Shown here one piece after another: positions 8,233 to 16,997 of a stretch of 57,111 nt of DNA (position 1 is its first letter; the number at the start of each line of letters is the position of its first letter). The notes under the pieces were generated by a model. It worked only from the letters and a program-made list of their open reading frames with translations. It did not search any database and was not told the origin of the DNA. A program made the translations under genes and the position numbers. Source of the DNA: Acidimicrobiales bacterium (GTDB lineage: Bacteria > Actinomycetota > Acidimicrobiia > Acidimicrobiales > MedAcidi-G1); assembly GCA_029245675.1 (NCBI GenBank), contig JAQWOV010000009.1, forward strand, positions 1 through 57,111. The letters run 5' to 3'.

Positions 8233-9794
8233 CAAAAGAAACCCTTCGAGTTGATACTCGCGGTTTATTAATTCGAGAAGACCCTTTACCTGCTCCAGAA
8301 GGTCCTTGGAGCACAACAGACATTCTTGACTACGGTGTTTCTGAACACCCAGAAAAAATTGCTTTACAGCATCAAGAAGTAGCAATTAGTTGGTTTGAAC
8401 TTGAATCCCGTGTTTCTTTAGTTGCGGGATGGCTCTTAAGTCAAGGGTGTTCTAACGGCTGCCGTGTGGTCGTACAGCTCTCAAATAGCACGATTCCAGT
8501 TGAAATTTTCTTAGCCACACAACGACTTGGAGCTATCTGGGTCGGGGCTAATTCGAATCTCAGTCAAGATGAAACCGAGTGGATTCTCCAAGATTGCGAT
8601 GCATCTCTCTTTATTACTGAACAAAACTATGTGTCAAAGAGTTGCAAGACTATTGTCATCAAGTCACATGAAGCAGATTGGATTGATCTCTTTAATTCCG
8701 CTGGTGAAGAGCCAAAGAGAGAAATAAATCCGTACTCTCCGGCAGCCATCGCATACACGAGTGGAACAAGTGGACACCCTAAAGGGGCAGTTCACAGCCA
8801 ACACAATCTTCTCTGGCCTGGAGTTTCAAGCAGATCTCTCTATCCGCCAACAGCGAATGAAAGAACTGGAACTGCACTGTCTTTAACGGTCTTAAATATT
8901 TTGGTCATTGGTCCTCTCTTCTCTCTTATGCGTGGAACAACATCAGTTATTTTGAATCCATCTCCTGCTGCAGAGATGGCAGAACAAATTCGTAACGCTG
9001 AGGTGAACAATCTGCTGCTCGTTCCTACACAGGCATACGACCTTGTGCATTCAGCTGCCGTCAAATCTGAAGATCTTTCCTCCCTCGATCGAGTGGTCAT
9101 TGGGGCTAGCCACACCCCACAAGAACTTAGAGATGAATGGCAGACGAAGTTCGGCTTCCCATGCACTGTTGGTTATGGACTTTCAGAAGCGCCTTCTGGG
9201 GTGACACGCCTAAGACATGAGCGAAAGAGCGTTTCAAACGGAGCGGGACATGCACTTGATCCTTTGGAAATAAGGATCTTTGACGAAGATGGGAAAGAGG
9301 TTCCAACCGGCGAAGTAGGAGAAATTTGCATCTCCCCACGTAAAGAAGGGCTGTGGCGAGAAGTGTGGTCACCAATGCTTGGATACTGGGGAAAGCCTAA
9401 AGAAACAATGGAGGCGTTAAGGGGAAACATGCTTCATACAGGAGATATCGGTTCAAAAGATGAAGATAACCACCTAACTATCGTAGGAAGACTTAGCGAT
9501 CTAGTCGTTCGTGGCGGAGCAAACATCTATCCTGCAGAAGTTGAAAGAGTGCTTCTCTCCTTTTCGTCTATTACTGAAGCTGCTGTCATTGGCGTACCTG
9601 ATGAACGACTGGGAGAACGCGTTTGTGCCGCCATTATCGTGCAAGAAGACTTTGATATCCCTGAATTGCCTGCACAATTGAACAAGCAATTGGCGCACTA
9701 TAAAGTTCCCGAAGAAATCAAAACAGTTACTTCGTTGCCACGGAATGCTATGGGGAAAGTAGATAGAGAAAAGCTTAAGCAACTATTTCTTTAA
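8229..9794 (+). CDS. AMP-dependent acyl-CoA synthetase/ligase
   Basis: A second ANL-superfamily ligase (521 aa). Motifs in order: AYTSGTSGHPKGAVHS, VGYGLSEAPSG, MLHTGDIGSKDEDNHL, VGRLSDLVVRGGANIYPAEVE and the catalytic lysine region PRNAMGKVDREKLKQ. It overlaps the esterase by 4 nt (ATGA) and closes the thiolase-esterase-ligase operon, suggesting it activates the acid released by the esterase. Its C terminus overlaps the end of thiQ by 4 bp in convergent orientation (TTAA shared by both stops). Substrate not deducible. Confidence 0.88.
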   Translation: MTKETLRVDTRGLLIREDPLPAPEGPWSTTDILDYGVSEHPEKIALQHQEVAISWFELESRVSLVAGWLLSQGCSNGCRVVVQLSNSTIPVEIFLATQRLGAIWVGANSNLSQDETEWILQDCDASLFITEQNYVSKSCKTIVIKSHEADWIDLFNSAGEEPKREINPYSPAAIAYTSGTSGHPKGAVHSQHNLLWPGVSSRSLYPPTANERTGTALSLTVLNILVIGPLFSLMRGTTSVILNPSPAAEMAEQIRNAEVNNLLLVPTQAYDLVHSAAVKSEDLSSLDRVVIGASHTPQELRDEWQTKFGFPCTVGYGLSEAPSGVTRLRHERKSVSNGAGHALDPLEIRIFDEDGKEVPTGEVGEICISPRKEGLWREVWSPMLGYWGKPKETMEALRGNMLHTGDIGSKDEDNHLTIVGRLSDLVVRGGANIYPAEVERVLLSFSSITEAAVIGVPDERLGERVCAAIIVQEDFDIPELPAQLNKQLAHYKVPEEIKTVTSLPRNAMGKVDREKLKQLFL

Positions 9795-10771
9795 CGTAAC
9801 GGGACTACTGCAGTTTTTAGAATTTCCAGATTTATCTGATCCGATATTCTTACTGGCGTTGCTGTAGAAGTTGAAAGTTGAAGATCTCCAACCTGAACCT
9901 TAATAAAGGTTAAGCCGGCATGAAATGTGGCTGACTTCACCTCACCTACTATTTCTGTGCTTTCTGAAACTATAGAAATTCCATCTTCTCGAATCAGAAC
10001 TGTACCGGGTCCAGACCCAAGCTTCCCTAATGCAGAATTACCAGAACTGTCGAGATTCACGAAATTTTCATGACCAATACACTGAGCTGCAGTTTCAGAG
10101 CCAGGGTCCAACCAAACTTCATTTGGGGTACCTATTCTCTCAATTTTTCCTTCATGCATAATTGCAATCCGATCAGCTATCGAAAAAGCTTCGTCATGGT
10201 CATGAGTTACGTAAATTGCTGCTTGATTCAAATCTCTCAAAAGATTTGATATGTCAACTAATAACCGATCGCGAAGTGCACGATCAAGTGAAGCCATGGG
10301 TTCATCCAGCATGAGAAGTCGTGGTTTAGGTGCGAGTGATCTAGCAAGAGCAACTCTTTGAGCTTCTCCCCCAGACAAGCCTCCTATTTCTCTTTTTTCA
10401 AATTTTTCTAAACCAACCATGTTCAACAAGTCTTTAACTCTTTGCTGGCGCTCAGTTCTATTTAATTGAAGAATTTGTAAACCAAAGTCAATATTCTCCT
10501 CAACATTCCGATGTGGGAAAAGAGCATGGTTTTGAAACATCAACCCAAAACCTCGCTTATGGGGAGGAACCGTTGTCATATCTTCTTCGTTCCACAAAAT
10601 TTTCCCAGTTTCTAGATTCTCTAAACCGGCTACTGTCCTCAATAACGTACTTTTCCCACATCCAGAGGGGCCAAGCAATACTACGATTTCTCTTTCTCCA
10701 ACTTCAAGGGCGCATTCATCCAAGACTTGGATTCCATCAAAAGAAACTTTTATGTTCTGAACTTTCAACAT
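9791..10771 (-). CDS. thiQ: Thiamine ABC transporter ATP-binding protein (ThiQ-like)
   Basis: ATPase that powers thiamine import. Walker A LLGPSGCGKST, signature LSGGEAQRVALARSL, Walker B LLMLDEPMAS and the H-loop VTHDHDEAF are intact. The protein has 326 residues, about 90 more than the E. coli ThiQ type. The extra C-terminal part (after residue ~235) looks like a TOBE-type regulatory domain, as in PotA/FbpC ATPases. Taken alone it could be an iron or polyamine ATPase; the thiamine call rests on the thiB gene and the TPP riboswitch at the head of the operon. Its start overlaps the permease stop by one base. Confidence 0.8.
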   Translation of the reverse strand: MLKVQNIKVSFDGIQVLDECALEVGEREIVVLLGPSGCGKSTLLRTVAGLENLETGKILWNEEDMTTVPPHKRGFGLMFQNHALFPHRNVEENIDFGLQILQLNRTERQQRVKDLLNMVGLEKFEKREIGGLSGGEAQRVALARSLAPKPRLLMLDEPMASLDRALRDRLLVDISNLLRDLNQAAIYVTHDHDEAFSIADRIAIMHEGKIERIGTPNEVWLDPGSETAAQCIGHENFVNLDSSGNSALGKLGSGPGTVLIREDGISIVSESTEIVGEVKSATFHAGLTFIKVQVGDLQLSTSTATPVRISDQINLEILKTAVVPLR

Positions 10772-12390
10772 TAGAAATCGCTCCTGATTGTTTCCTTTTT
10801 AAAAAACGAACTTTCAACGAGTATGACCGCCAAAGCTGTAATTGTCATTAACACCACTGCTAAAGCCATGGCTTGACCACGTAAAGTTTCTCCGGGAGCT
10901 CCGAGTAAACGAAAGAGAACTAAAGGGGCAGTAAGACGGTCTGGGTTTCGAGGAAGAAAAGAAGTGGCCCCGAACTCCCCAATAGAAATAGCAAACGCAA
11001 ATGCTGCTCCCACACTGAGTGCTCTAAGCGCTATGGGGAAATCAATATGTCTACTTACTTGTCGCGGAGAAGCCCCCAACAAGGTTGCAGACTCCCGTAA
11101 GGAAGGGTCAATGCGCCGTAAAGTGGGAATCACTGTACGCATCACAAACGGGATTCCTAAGAGTGAATGAGCTATTGGCACCAAAATCCAAGAAGATCGA
11201 AGGTCTAAAGGCGGAGCATCCAAGGCAATAAGCATTCCGAATCCTAGGACAACAGCTGATATTCCTAGGGGAAACATCATGCTCATATCAAACAAATTAG
11301 AAATCCACCGGCGACCATGGACGACAACAAATGAAGCTATACAACCAAGAAGCGAAGCGAAGATAGTCGCGATAACGGCAAAAAGTAATGAGTTTTTCAA
11401 AGCTGTTATCGCAGACACTGGGACCAACGTGACACGATCCGCTAGTGATACGAAATTCTGAAATGAATACCCGTCTCCTACCGTTAGAGAGCTTTCAAAA
11501 AGAACGATGATTGGCAGGCCTATCATCATGAACAGGAAGAAAATGTTTCCTACTAAAAGCTTTCTGGGTGCTTTTTCGTAGACAAAGTCCATTCTGTTTT
11601 CAACAACAGTTTGACGTCTTTGTAGGTAATTCATTAGAAGAACCATGACTAAAACAGCAATCAATTGGATGACTGCTAGAGAAGAAGCAGTTGCTATGTC
11701 GCCTCTCCAAATCGCTTGTCTCCAAATTTCTGTCTCTATTGTGGCTCGTGTCGGCCCAGCCAAAAGAAGAATTACTCCGAATGAAGTTAAGCAGAATAAA
11801 AACACAATTGAAGATGCAGCTGTCAGAGCAGGAACAAGTCTCGGAAATGTGATTTTTCTAAAGATATGCCATGGAGTGGCCCCTAAAAGTTTCGCTTGTT
11901 CTTCGATTCTTGGGTCTAGGCCTGACCAAAATGTACTCACTGTCCTTATAGCTATAGCCAAGTTAAAGAACACATGAGCGGCAAGTAACGCCCAAACCGT
12001 ATGACGAAGCCGGAATGCTCCTTCGTCTAATCCAAATCTTTCAAACAAAGCAGTGAACGCTCCAGCTACTACTACTGTTGGCAACACAAAAGGAACAGTC
12101 GTAGCAACCTGAAATATTCTCCTGCCTCGAAATGAATACCTTGCTATCAAATATGCAGCTGGAAGCGCTAAGACCATCGTTAATACAGTTGATAAGAAGG
12201 CTTGCCAGACAGTAAACCAAGCAATCTGGTGAAACGAACCGCTAAAAAACAGAGATTTGAAATCACCTATTTCTTCACTACCTAGGGCATGGCTGAAAAT
12301 TTTGATTAGTGGCCAGTAAAAGAAAGCCCCGATGAATAGAACAGGTATAGCAGCTAAAGCTACCCACCTAAGTTTTTTTACAAGAGTCAT
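10771..12390 (-). CDS. thiP: Thiamine ABC transporter permease, two fused halves (ThiP-like)
   Basis: A 539-residue inner-membrane permease with about 12 hydrophobic segments. It carries two copies of the binding-protein-dependent permease domain, as in ThiP and FbpB. Each half has an EAA-type coupling loop: EQAKLLGATPWHIFRKITFP in the first and RESATLLGASPRQVSRHIDFP in the second. It forms the translocation channel with ThiQ and receives thiamine from the ThiB lipoprotein. It overlaps thiB by 4 nt and thiQ by 1 nt, so the three are translationally coupled. Confidence 0.85.
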   Translation of the reverse strand: MTLVKKLRWVALAAIPVLFIGAFFYWPLIKIFSHALGSEEIGDFKSLFFSGSFHQIAWFTVWQAFLSTVLTMVLALPAAYLIARYSFRGRRIFQVATTVPFVLPTVVVAGAFTALFERFGLDEGAFRLRHTVWALLAAHVFFNLAIAIRTVSTFWSGLDPRIEEQAKLLGATPWHIFRKITFPRLVPALTAASSIVFLFCLTSFGVILLLAGPTRATIETEIWRQAIWRGDIATASSLAVIQLIAVLVMVLLMNYLQRRQTVVENRMDFVYEKAPRKLLVGNIFFLFMMIGLPIIVLFESSLTVGDGYSFQNFVSLADRVTLVPVSAITALKNSLLFAVIATIFASLLGCIASFVVVHGRRWISNLFDMSMMFPLGISAVVLGFGMLIALDAPPLDLRSSWILVPIAHSLLGIPFVMRTVIPTLRRIDPSLRESATLLGASPRQVSRHIDFPIALRALSVGAAFAFAISIGEFGATSFLPRNPDRLTAPLVLFRLLGAPGETLRGQAMALAVVLMTITALAVILVESSFFKKETIRSDF

Positions 12391-13412
12391 CGAAGTACTA
12401 TCTCAGTCCACCGTTCAGTCCAATCGTTTCGATTCTCTTCTATAAACTCTGGAGCGAGCATGTAAGGAGTCTCAATGACTTCAGCAAACTCACTAAATAC
12501 TTGCGGCAACTCTGCATTAACTGAAGCGGGAAACATCAACATTGAATTCGGTATATCTTCTTGGAACCTTTCTGAAAGCATAAAATCAACTAATGCTTCA
12601 GCACTTTCTTGATTATTTGTTCCATTTACGATTCCAGCAAATTCAATTTGTCGATAGCAAGTGTCAGTTAGCACGCCGGTAGGAGGACTACTAATGGGAG
12701 CTTCAGAATAAATCACTTCTGCGGGTGGACTTGAAGCATACGAAACCACGAGCGGACGATCTCCACCACCAGCAACAAACTCTCCTTCATAGGCATCTTC
12801 CCAACCCGAAGTAACTGTCACTCCATTATTTCTTAGAGCTGCCCACCAAGCTTCCCAATCCTCTCCGTATTCTGCAATCGTAGCCAATAAGAATGCCAGC
12901 CCTGGAGAGGAGGTCTCAGGATTTTGTACCACTAATTGCCCGTAATATTTTGAATCAATCAGATCATCTAGATTTTCTGGAACTGGAAGGTCTGCGTCAA
13001 AGCTGTCAATCCAATAGTTGATACAAACATCTCCAAAATCTACGGGAGTTACTCTGTGCTGAGGGTCAAGTTGAATTTCGCCGGGAATATGGGCTAATGC
13101 TGGGGATTCATATGCGGAAAATATCTCTGCGTCTAGAGCTCGTTGAAGAAACGTGTTGTCGATACCGAATATGACATCGGCTGCTGGGTTACCAGCAGTA
13201 AGAATCGCTGAAGCTAAAAGTTGGCCGGTGTCTCCTGCCATCTGCAGTTCTACTGTTACCCCTGACTGCTCAGTAAAATCTTGAAACACCCCTTCTGATA
13301 TCCAGAAAGAATCGTGAGTTAAGAGAGTGACTGTTCTCTCTTCTTCTTCTCCGCATGCAGAAATCATTACTACGGCTAATAAAAGAATGATAAAGAGTGA
13401 TTTTTTTTTCAT
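12387..13412 (-). CDS. thiB: Thiamine-binding lipoprotein (ThiB-like)
   Basis: Substrate-binding component of the thiamine ABC importer, 341 residues. Signal peptide with lipobox MISAC (Cys20), then VTLLTHDSFWISEGVFQDF, a stretch around DVIFGIDNTFLQRAL, and VTPVDFGDVCINYW; this arrangement is characteristic of ThiB/TbpA. The start is the ATG giving MKKKSLF, preceded by GGAGG at 5-6 nt spacing. An in-frame ATG 63 nt further upstream would place coding sequence inside the TPP riboswitch and is rejected. Expression is expected to fall when thiamine pyrophosphate is abundant. It is the first gene of the thiB-thiP-thiQ operon. Confidence 0.9.
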   Translation of the reverse strand: MKKKSLFIILLLAVVMISACGEEEERTVTLLTHDSFWISEGVFQDFTEQSGVTVELQMAGDTGQLLASAILTAGNPAADVIFGIDNTFLQRALDAEIFSAYESPALAHIPGEIQLDPQHRVTPVDFGDVCINYWIDSFDADLPVPENLDDLIDSKYYGQLVVQNPETSSPGLAFLLATIAEYGEDWEAWWAALRNNGVTVTSGWEDAYEGEFVAGGGDRPLVVSYASSPPAEVIYSEAPISSPPTGVLTDTCYRQIEFAGIVNGTNNQESAEALVDFMLSERFQEDIPNSMLMFPASVNAELPQVFSEFAEVIETPYMLAPEFIEENRNDWTERWTEIVLR

Positions 13413-13420
13413 TTTTTCTC

Positions 13421-13532
13421 CCTCCGCTGGCATTATCCAGTTCAGGTTCAGTCGGGTCGGTAGAACCTCCATCAAAATGTATGACGGCAGCTACCCTCTC
13501 AGCCCGGTATCGTAGTCCGAGCTCCCCGGTGT
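13421..13532 (-). promoter_or_regulatory. TPP riboswitch (THI element)
   Basis: Read on the minus strand, the leader contains the conserved landmarks of the thiamine pyrophosphate aptamer in order: CACCGGGGAGC, then CGGGCTGAGAGGG, a variable helix, and finally CTGAACCTGAACTGGATAATG and GCCAGCGGAGGGA split across the 3' half. This matches the actinobacterial THI-box form. The GGAGG that serves as the thiB ribosome site is the conserved 3' end of the aptamer, so translational control by sequestration is likely. The element begins only ~20 nt after the GH3 stop codon, so its promoter must lie at or inside the GH3 3' end. A TATAAA at 13559-13554 is a weak -10 candidate. Confidence 0.95.
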
Positions 13533-13553
13533 TTTTCTTTGAGACTAGTACGT

Positions 13554-16097
13554 TTATAAAGACAGGTCTATAGGAAGAACTTTCAAAATTTCTTCAGAAG
13601 AAGTTCCTATCTTTAGTTCAAATTTTCCTGGATCAATGAACCACCCTGATTCCGGACGATGACCGATGTGGTGCCCACCTGCAGCAACTGGAATACGGTG
13701 ATTTCGAGATTCATAACTGGGGTCTCCTGGGTCAAATGCTGCGAAAGATCGATAATCCAACTCAATAAGAGCTTCAACTGTTTCCCCTGGTTGAAGTTTT
13801 ACCTTGATGAATCCTTTCAATTCTTGAGGAGGTCTCAGCGATACAGGACCAATTGGAGATACATAGCACTGTGCGGTTTCGCTACCTAAGCGATTACCCA
13901 CGTTAGTGATGGAAAACGAGATAAAGATTTTCTCTCCATCTTTTAATTCTTCAATAGTCTTAGCGCCGCTTACAGTTACTTCTCCCCACTCAAAAGTGGT
14001 GTATCCCAAGCCATGCCCAAAAGGGTACGCAACTTCTATATCTCTAGCTTGGTACCAGCGGTAACCCACAAATATTCCTTCTCCATAATTTACGACCCCA
14101 GCCTCACCTGGGTAATTAAGAAATGCGGGAGTATCTTCTAGTCGATGCGGCCAAGAATTTGGAAGTCGCCCTCCTGGTTCTTCCTCTCCAGAAAGAACAT
14201 CCACTAAGGCATGGCTCATTTCTTGTCCACCGAACCATGTCTGGAGAATCGCCGGCGCTACATCAGCCCAGTCAGTGGTCACTGCTGAACCAGAATTAAC
14301 GACTACAACAGTATTTGGATTTGCTGCACACACTTGACGAATTAGTTCAGGTTGCTCCCCTGGGAGTTCCATGAATTCCCGATCACGACCTTCTGTTTCC
14401 CAATCATCGTTAGTTCCAACGATGATGATCGCTGCATCACACTTAGTAGCAGTACTTACTGCCTGTTCAATTAAGTCTCCAGTCACAGGGAACCGAAGGC
14501 CAAGCTGAACTCCATGCAAAAATACGCTTTTCTCACTTGAGAACTCAACAATAACCTCTACCGATTCACCTGCAGATAAAGAGATCGGAGTTTCGATTTC
14601 TATACTTCCCATTCCAAAAAAGGCTTCTCCTTGGGGAGGAGGTTCAGTGATTCCATCAAGAACTACTTCTCCGTCTATTGAAACTCGAGACCTTCCGGCT
14701 TGAATAAGAGTCAACGTATATTCCCCATCTACTTCAGCATGAAGTCGTGCTGTAGCTCGGAAAGAAAAGGATCCAAGTTCATCGGCCCCCGATTGATCTT
14801 CCGGGGTAAGTAATCGGCCACTTTTCCCTGTATGAACTGCAAAAGGTTCCCCTTCCCAAGCCACTCCGTTGAAATATTCAACCTTGAATCCTGTACTTCC
14901 ATCAGTATTGGTTAGTAATCGCTGAGGAACCGGGCGAGATGACCTATCCGTAATCGCACCAATTTCATAATGGATTTCACACTGATCAGCTAAACGTGTT
15001 TCCAATGCTTCAAGGGGCGTGACTTCATACTGTGGCACTAGAGATGCTGATCCCCCGCCCATAAGCATCGCCCCAGCAGCATTCGGTCCAATCACTGCTA
15101 AAGAAGAAATGTTTTCTATTTTGAATGGGAGAATATTGTCGTTTTTTAGAAGAACCATCGCTTCAGTAGATGCTGTTCTTGCTAGTTCCCTGTGTTCCTC
15201 TACATCTAGCATTTGTTCATCTTGATTTAGTGGCTCACTAAATGCATTAGTTCGTTCAAGAAGAAGGAGAAGGCGCTTAACTGCTTCATTGATGACGTCT
15301 TCAGACACTTCTCCTTTTTGTACCGCTTCAACTAAACGAGATCCGTAGAAGCGTCCAGGCCCAGGCATCTCTAGATCTAAACCTGCTTGTGCCATCTCAG
15401 TCGTGGTCTTTGCGGCATACCAATCTGTAACCACTATTCCAGTAAAACCCCATTCTTCTCGAAGAATCTCTGTTAATAATCTGGGGTTTTCACAGGCGTA
15501 AGTTCCGTTAACTCGGTTGTAGGAACCCATAATTCCCCAAGGTTCAGCTTCTTTGACTGCCATTTCAAAAGGACGCAGATATATCTCTCTTAACGCCCGC
15601 TCGGGGACTTGTGAGTCAATGCTATGTCTTTCAAACTCAGAATCATTGGCCACAAAATGTTTGATTGTTGTCCCTACTTTTTCGCTTTGGACTCCCTTGA
15701 TGAAACTCACTGCAATACGGCCAGTTAAATATGGGTCTTCTGAATAACATTCAAAATTCCTTCCCCCCAGAGGAGTTCGATGAATGTTCACAGTTGGGGC
15801 TAGTAAAACATGGCAAGCACGAGCGCGTGTTTCCATAGCCAACGCTTGACCTAATTTCTCGATAAGAGAAGGATTCCATGTCGCCCCCAATGCTGAACCG
15901 CATGGGATGCAAAGCGCAGGGATTCCCGTTCCTAATAGTCCTGCACCGCGTGCTCCGTTCGGACCATCTGTTACTTTTAAAGCAGGTATCTCAAGCCGAT
16001 CTACTGGATTCGCATCCCAAATACCTCTACCTGTCATTAAAGAAACTTTTTCTTCTAGGGTCATTTCTTCCAGAAGAAGCTCGTGGTTAGTGTTCAT
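13554..16097 (-). CDS. Beta-glucosidase, glycoside hydrolase family 3 with PA14 insert
   Basis: Hydrolyses terminal beta-linked glucose or related sugars from oligosaccharides or glycosides. The GH3 N-terminal barrel holds KVTDGPNGARG, GRNFECYSEDPYLTG and the nucleophile Asp225 in IVVTDWYA. The second domain follows (AVIGPNAAGAMLMGGGSAS). A PA14-type insertion occupies about residues 395-535 (KVEYFNG, SGRLLTPEDQ) and a fibronectin III-like domain sits at the C terminus (~735-835). Length 847 is typical for this architecture. No signal peptide is visible, so the enzyme looks cytoplasmic and would act on imported glycosides. The start ATG has AAGGAA upstream. Confidence 0.92.
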   Translation of the reverse strand: MNTNHELLLEEMTLEEKVSLMTGRGIWDANPVDRLEIPALKVTDGPNGARGAGLLGTGIPALCIPCGSALGATWNPSLIEKLGQALAMETRARACHVLLAPTVNIHRTPLGGRNFECYSEDPYLTGRIAVSFIKGVQSEKVGTTIKHFVANDSEFERHSIDSQVPERALREIYLRPFEMAVKEAEPWGIMGSYNRVNGTYACENPRLLTEILREEWGFTGIVVTDWYAAKTTTEMAQAGLDLEMPGPGRFYGSRLVEAVQKGEVSEDVINEAVKRLLLLLERTNAFSEPLNQDEQMLDVEEHRELARTASTEAMVLLKNDNILPFKIENISSLAVIGPNAAGAMLMGGGSASLVPQYEVTPLEALETRLADQCEIHYEIGAITDRSSRPVPQRLLTNTDGSTGFKVEYFNGVAWEGEPFAVHTGKSGRLLTPEDQSGADELGSFSFRATARLHAEVDGEYTLTLIQAGRSRVSIDGEVVLDGITEPPPQGEAFFGMGSIEIETPISLSAGESVEVIVEFSSEKSVFLHGVQLGLRFPVTGDLIEQAVSTATKCDAAIIIVGTNDDWETEGRDREFMELPGEQPELIRQVCAANPNTVVVVNSGSAVTTDWADVAPAILQTWFGGQEMSHALVDVLSGEEEPGGRLPNSWPHRLEDTPAFLNYPGEAGVVNYGEGIFVGYRWYQARDIEVAYPFGHGLGYTTFEWGEVTVSGAKTIEELKDGEKIFISFSITNVGNRLGSETAQCYVSPIGPVSLRPPQELKGFIKVKLQPGETVEALIELDYRSFAAFDPGDPSYESRNHRIPVAAGGHHIGHRPESGWFIDPGKFELKIGTSSEEILKVLPIDLSL

Positions 16098-16142
16098 AAT
16101 TCCTTTTATTTTCTTTTTCTAAGCTAATCAATGTCCGTCAGA

Positions 16143-16907
16143 TTATTTATTTCGTAACTTCCACCATGCATCAAGTCGAATTTGGAGTTCTTTCAGATCA
16201 AGGTCTCCTTCGTTTCGTTTTATGTCCAATAAGTGTGCGAGAGCTTCTGCTACCTCGGGTCCAGGTCCAATATTAAGATACTCCATTACTTCTACTCCGT
16301 TAAGTCCTGGGCGTTCAGCAGCCTGACGATCTTCCTCTGCCAAGGCAGCGATTCGATGTTCAAGATCATCCATGGCTTCTTGAACTCCTCGCGCCTTATT
16401 TTCATTTCGTGTTGTGCAATCACATCGAATCAAATGATTTAATTTTCCTAATAGAGGGCCAGCGTCTCTTGCGTATCTGCGTACTGCAGAGTCAGACCAT
16501 CCATCGGCATATCCTTTAAATCGTCCAGAAAGACGTACAAGTTCTACGACTTCATCTATGACTTGTTCTGAATATCCGAGTTTCCCCAGCCTTTTTCTTG
16601 CCATTCGTGAACCCACGACTTCGTGGTGTCGGAAAGTAACTCCCCCATGTTCAAATGAGCGAGTTTTAGGTTTTCCTATGTCATGGAAGAGCGCCCCTAA
16701 CCGAACAGTTATTTCTGGCTCAGTCTTAGATACAACTGCGATGGTGTGGGCGAGAACGTCTTTATGCTTGTGGATCGGATCTTGTTCCATACTCAAGAAC
16801 ACGAGTTCCGGAACTAATAAATCCATTTCTCCTGATTCAAGAGCTTGTAATATTGATTCTTCACAGTCGGAAGCTAACAAGATTGCAGAAAGCTGTTCAC
16901 TAGACAT
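16143..16907 (-). CDS. HD-domain protein equivalent to the C-terminal half of actinobacterial CCA-adding enzyme
   Basis: A 254-residue HD hydrolase-like protein. Metal-binding residues are visible: His54 (VLAHT), His75-Asp76 (LFHDIGKPKT) and His94/His95 (FRHHEVVGS). The sequence follows the C-terminal part of actinobacterial CCA tRNA nucleotidyltransferase (TIGR02692 type): the neck (SSEQLSAILL), PELVFLSMEQDPIHKHKDVLAHT, and the tail GLNGVEVMEYLNIGPGPEVAEAL. The whole N-terminal nucleotidyltransferase head is absent, and upstream DNA up to the divergent gene does not encode it. It may be a phosphohydrolase acting on tRNA ends or nucleotides, or half of a split enzyme. A TAGACT element six nt before the ATG suggests a leaderless transcript. 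Confidence 0.8.
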   Translation of the reverse strand: MSSEQLSAILLASDCEESILQALESGEMDLLVPELVFLSMEQDPIHKHKDVLAHTIAVVSKTEPEITVRLGALFHDIGKPKTRSFEHGGVTFRHHEVVGSRMARKRLGKLGYSEQVIDEVVELVRLSGRFKGYADGWSDSAVRRYARDAGPLLGKLNHLIRCDCTTRNENKARGVQEAMDDLEHRIAALAEEDRQAAERPGLNGVEVMEYLNIGPGPEVAEALAHLLDIKRNEGDLDLKELQIRLDAWWKLRNK

Positions 16908-16997
16908 AATGAAAGTCTAGAGAGATCTAACGTAACAACATGTGCGACCTAGGCTTATAGCTATGTAACGTTTGCGTTATAAGAAGATTGAATTTAA

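Noticed and set aside
13413-13475. Longer thiB reading frame starting upstream
   Set aside because: The extra codons lie in the conserved 3' part of the TPP riboswitch. The downstream ATG has the ribosome site and begins the signal peptide.
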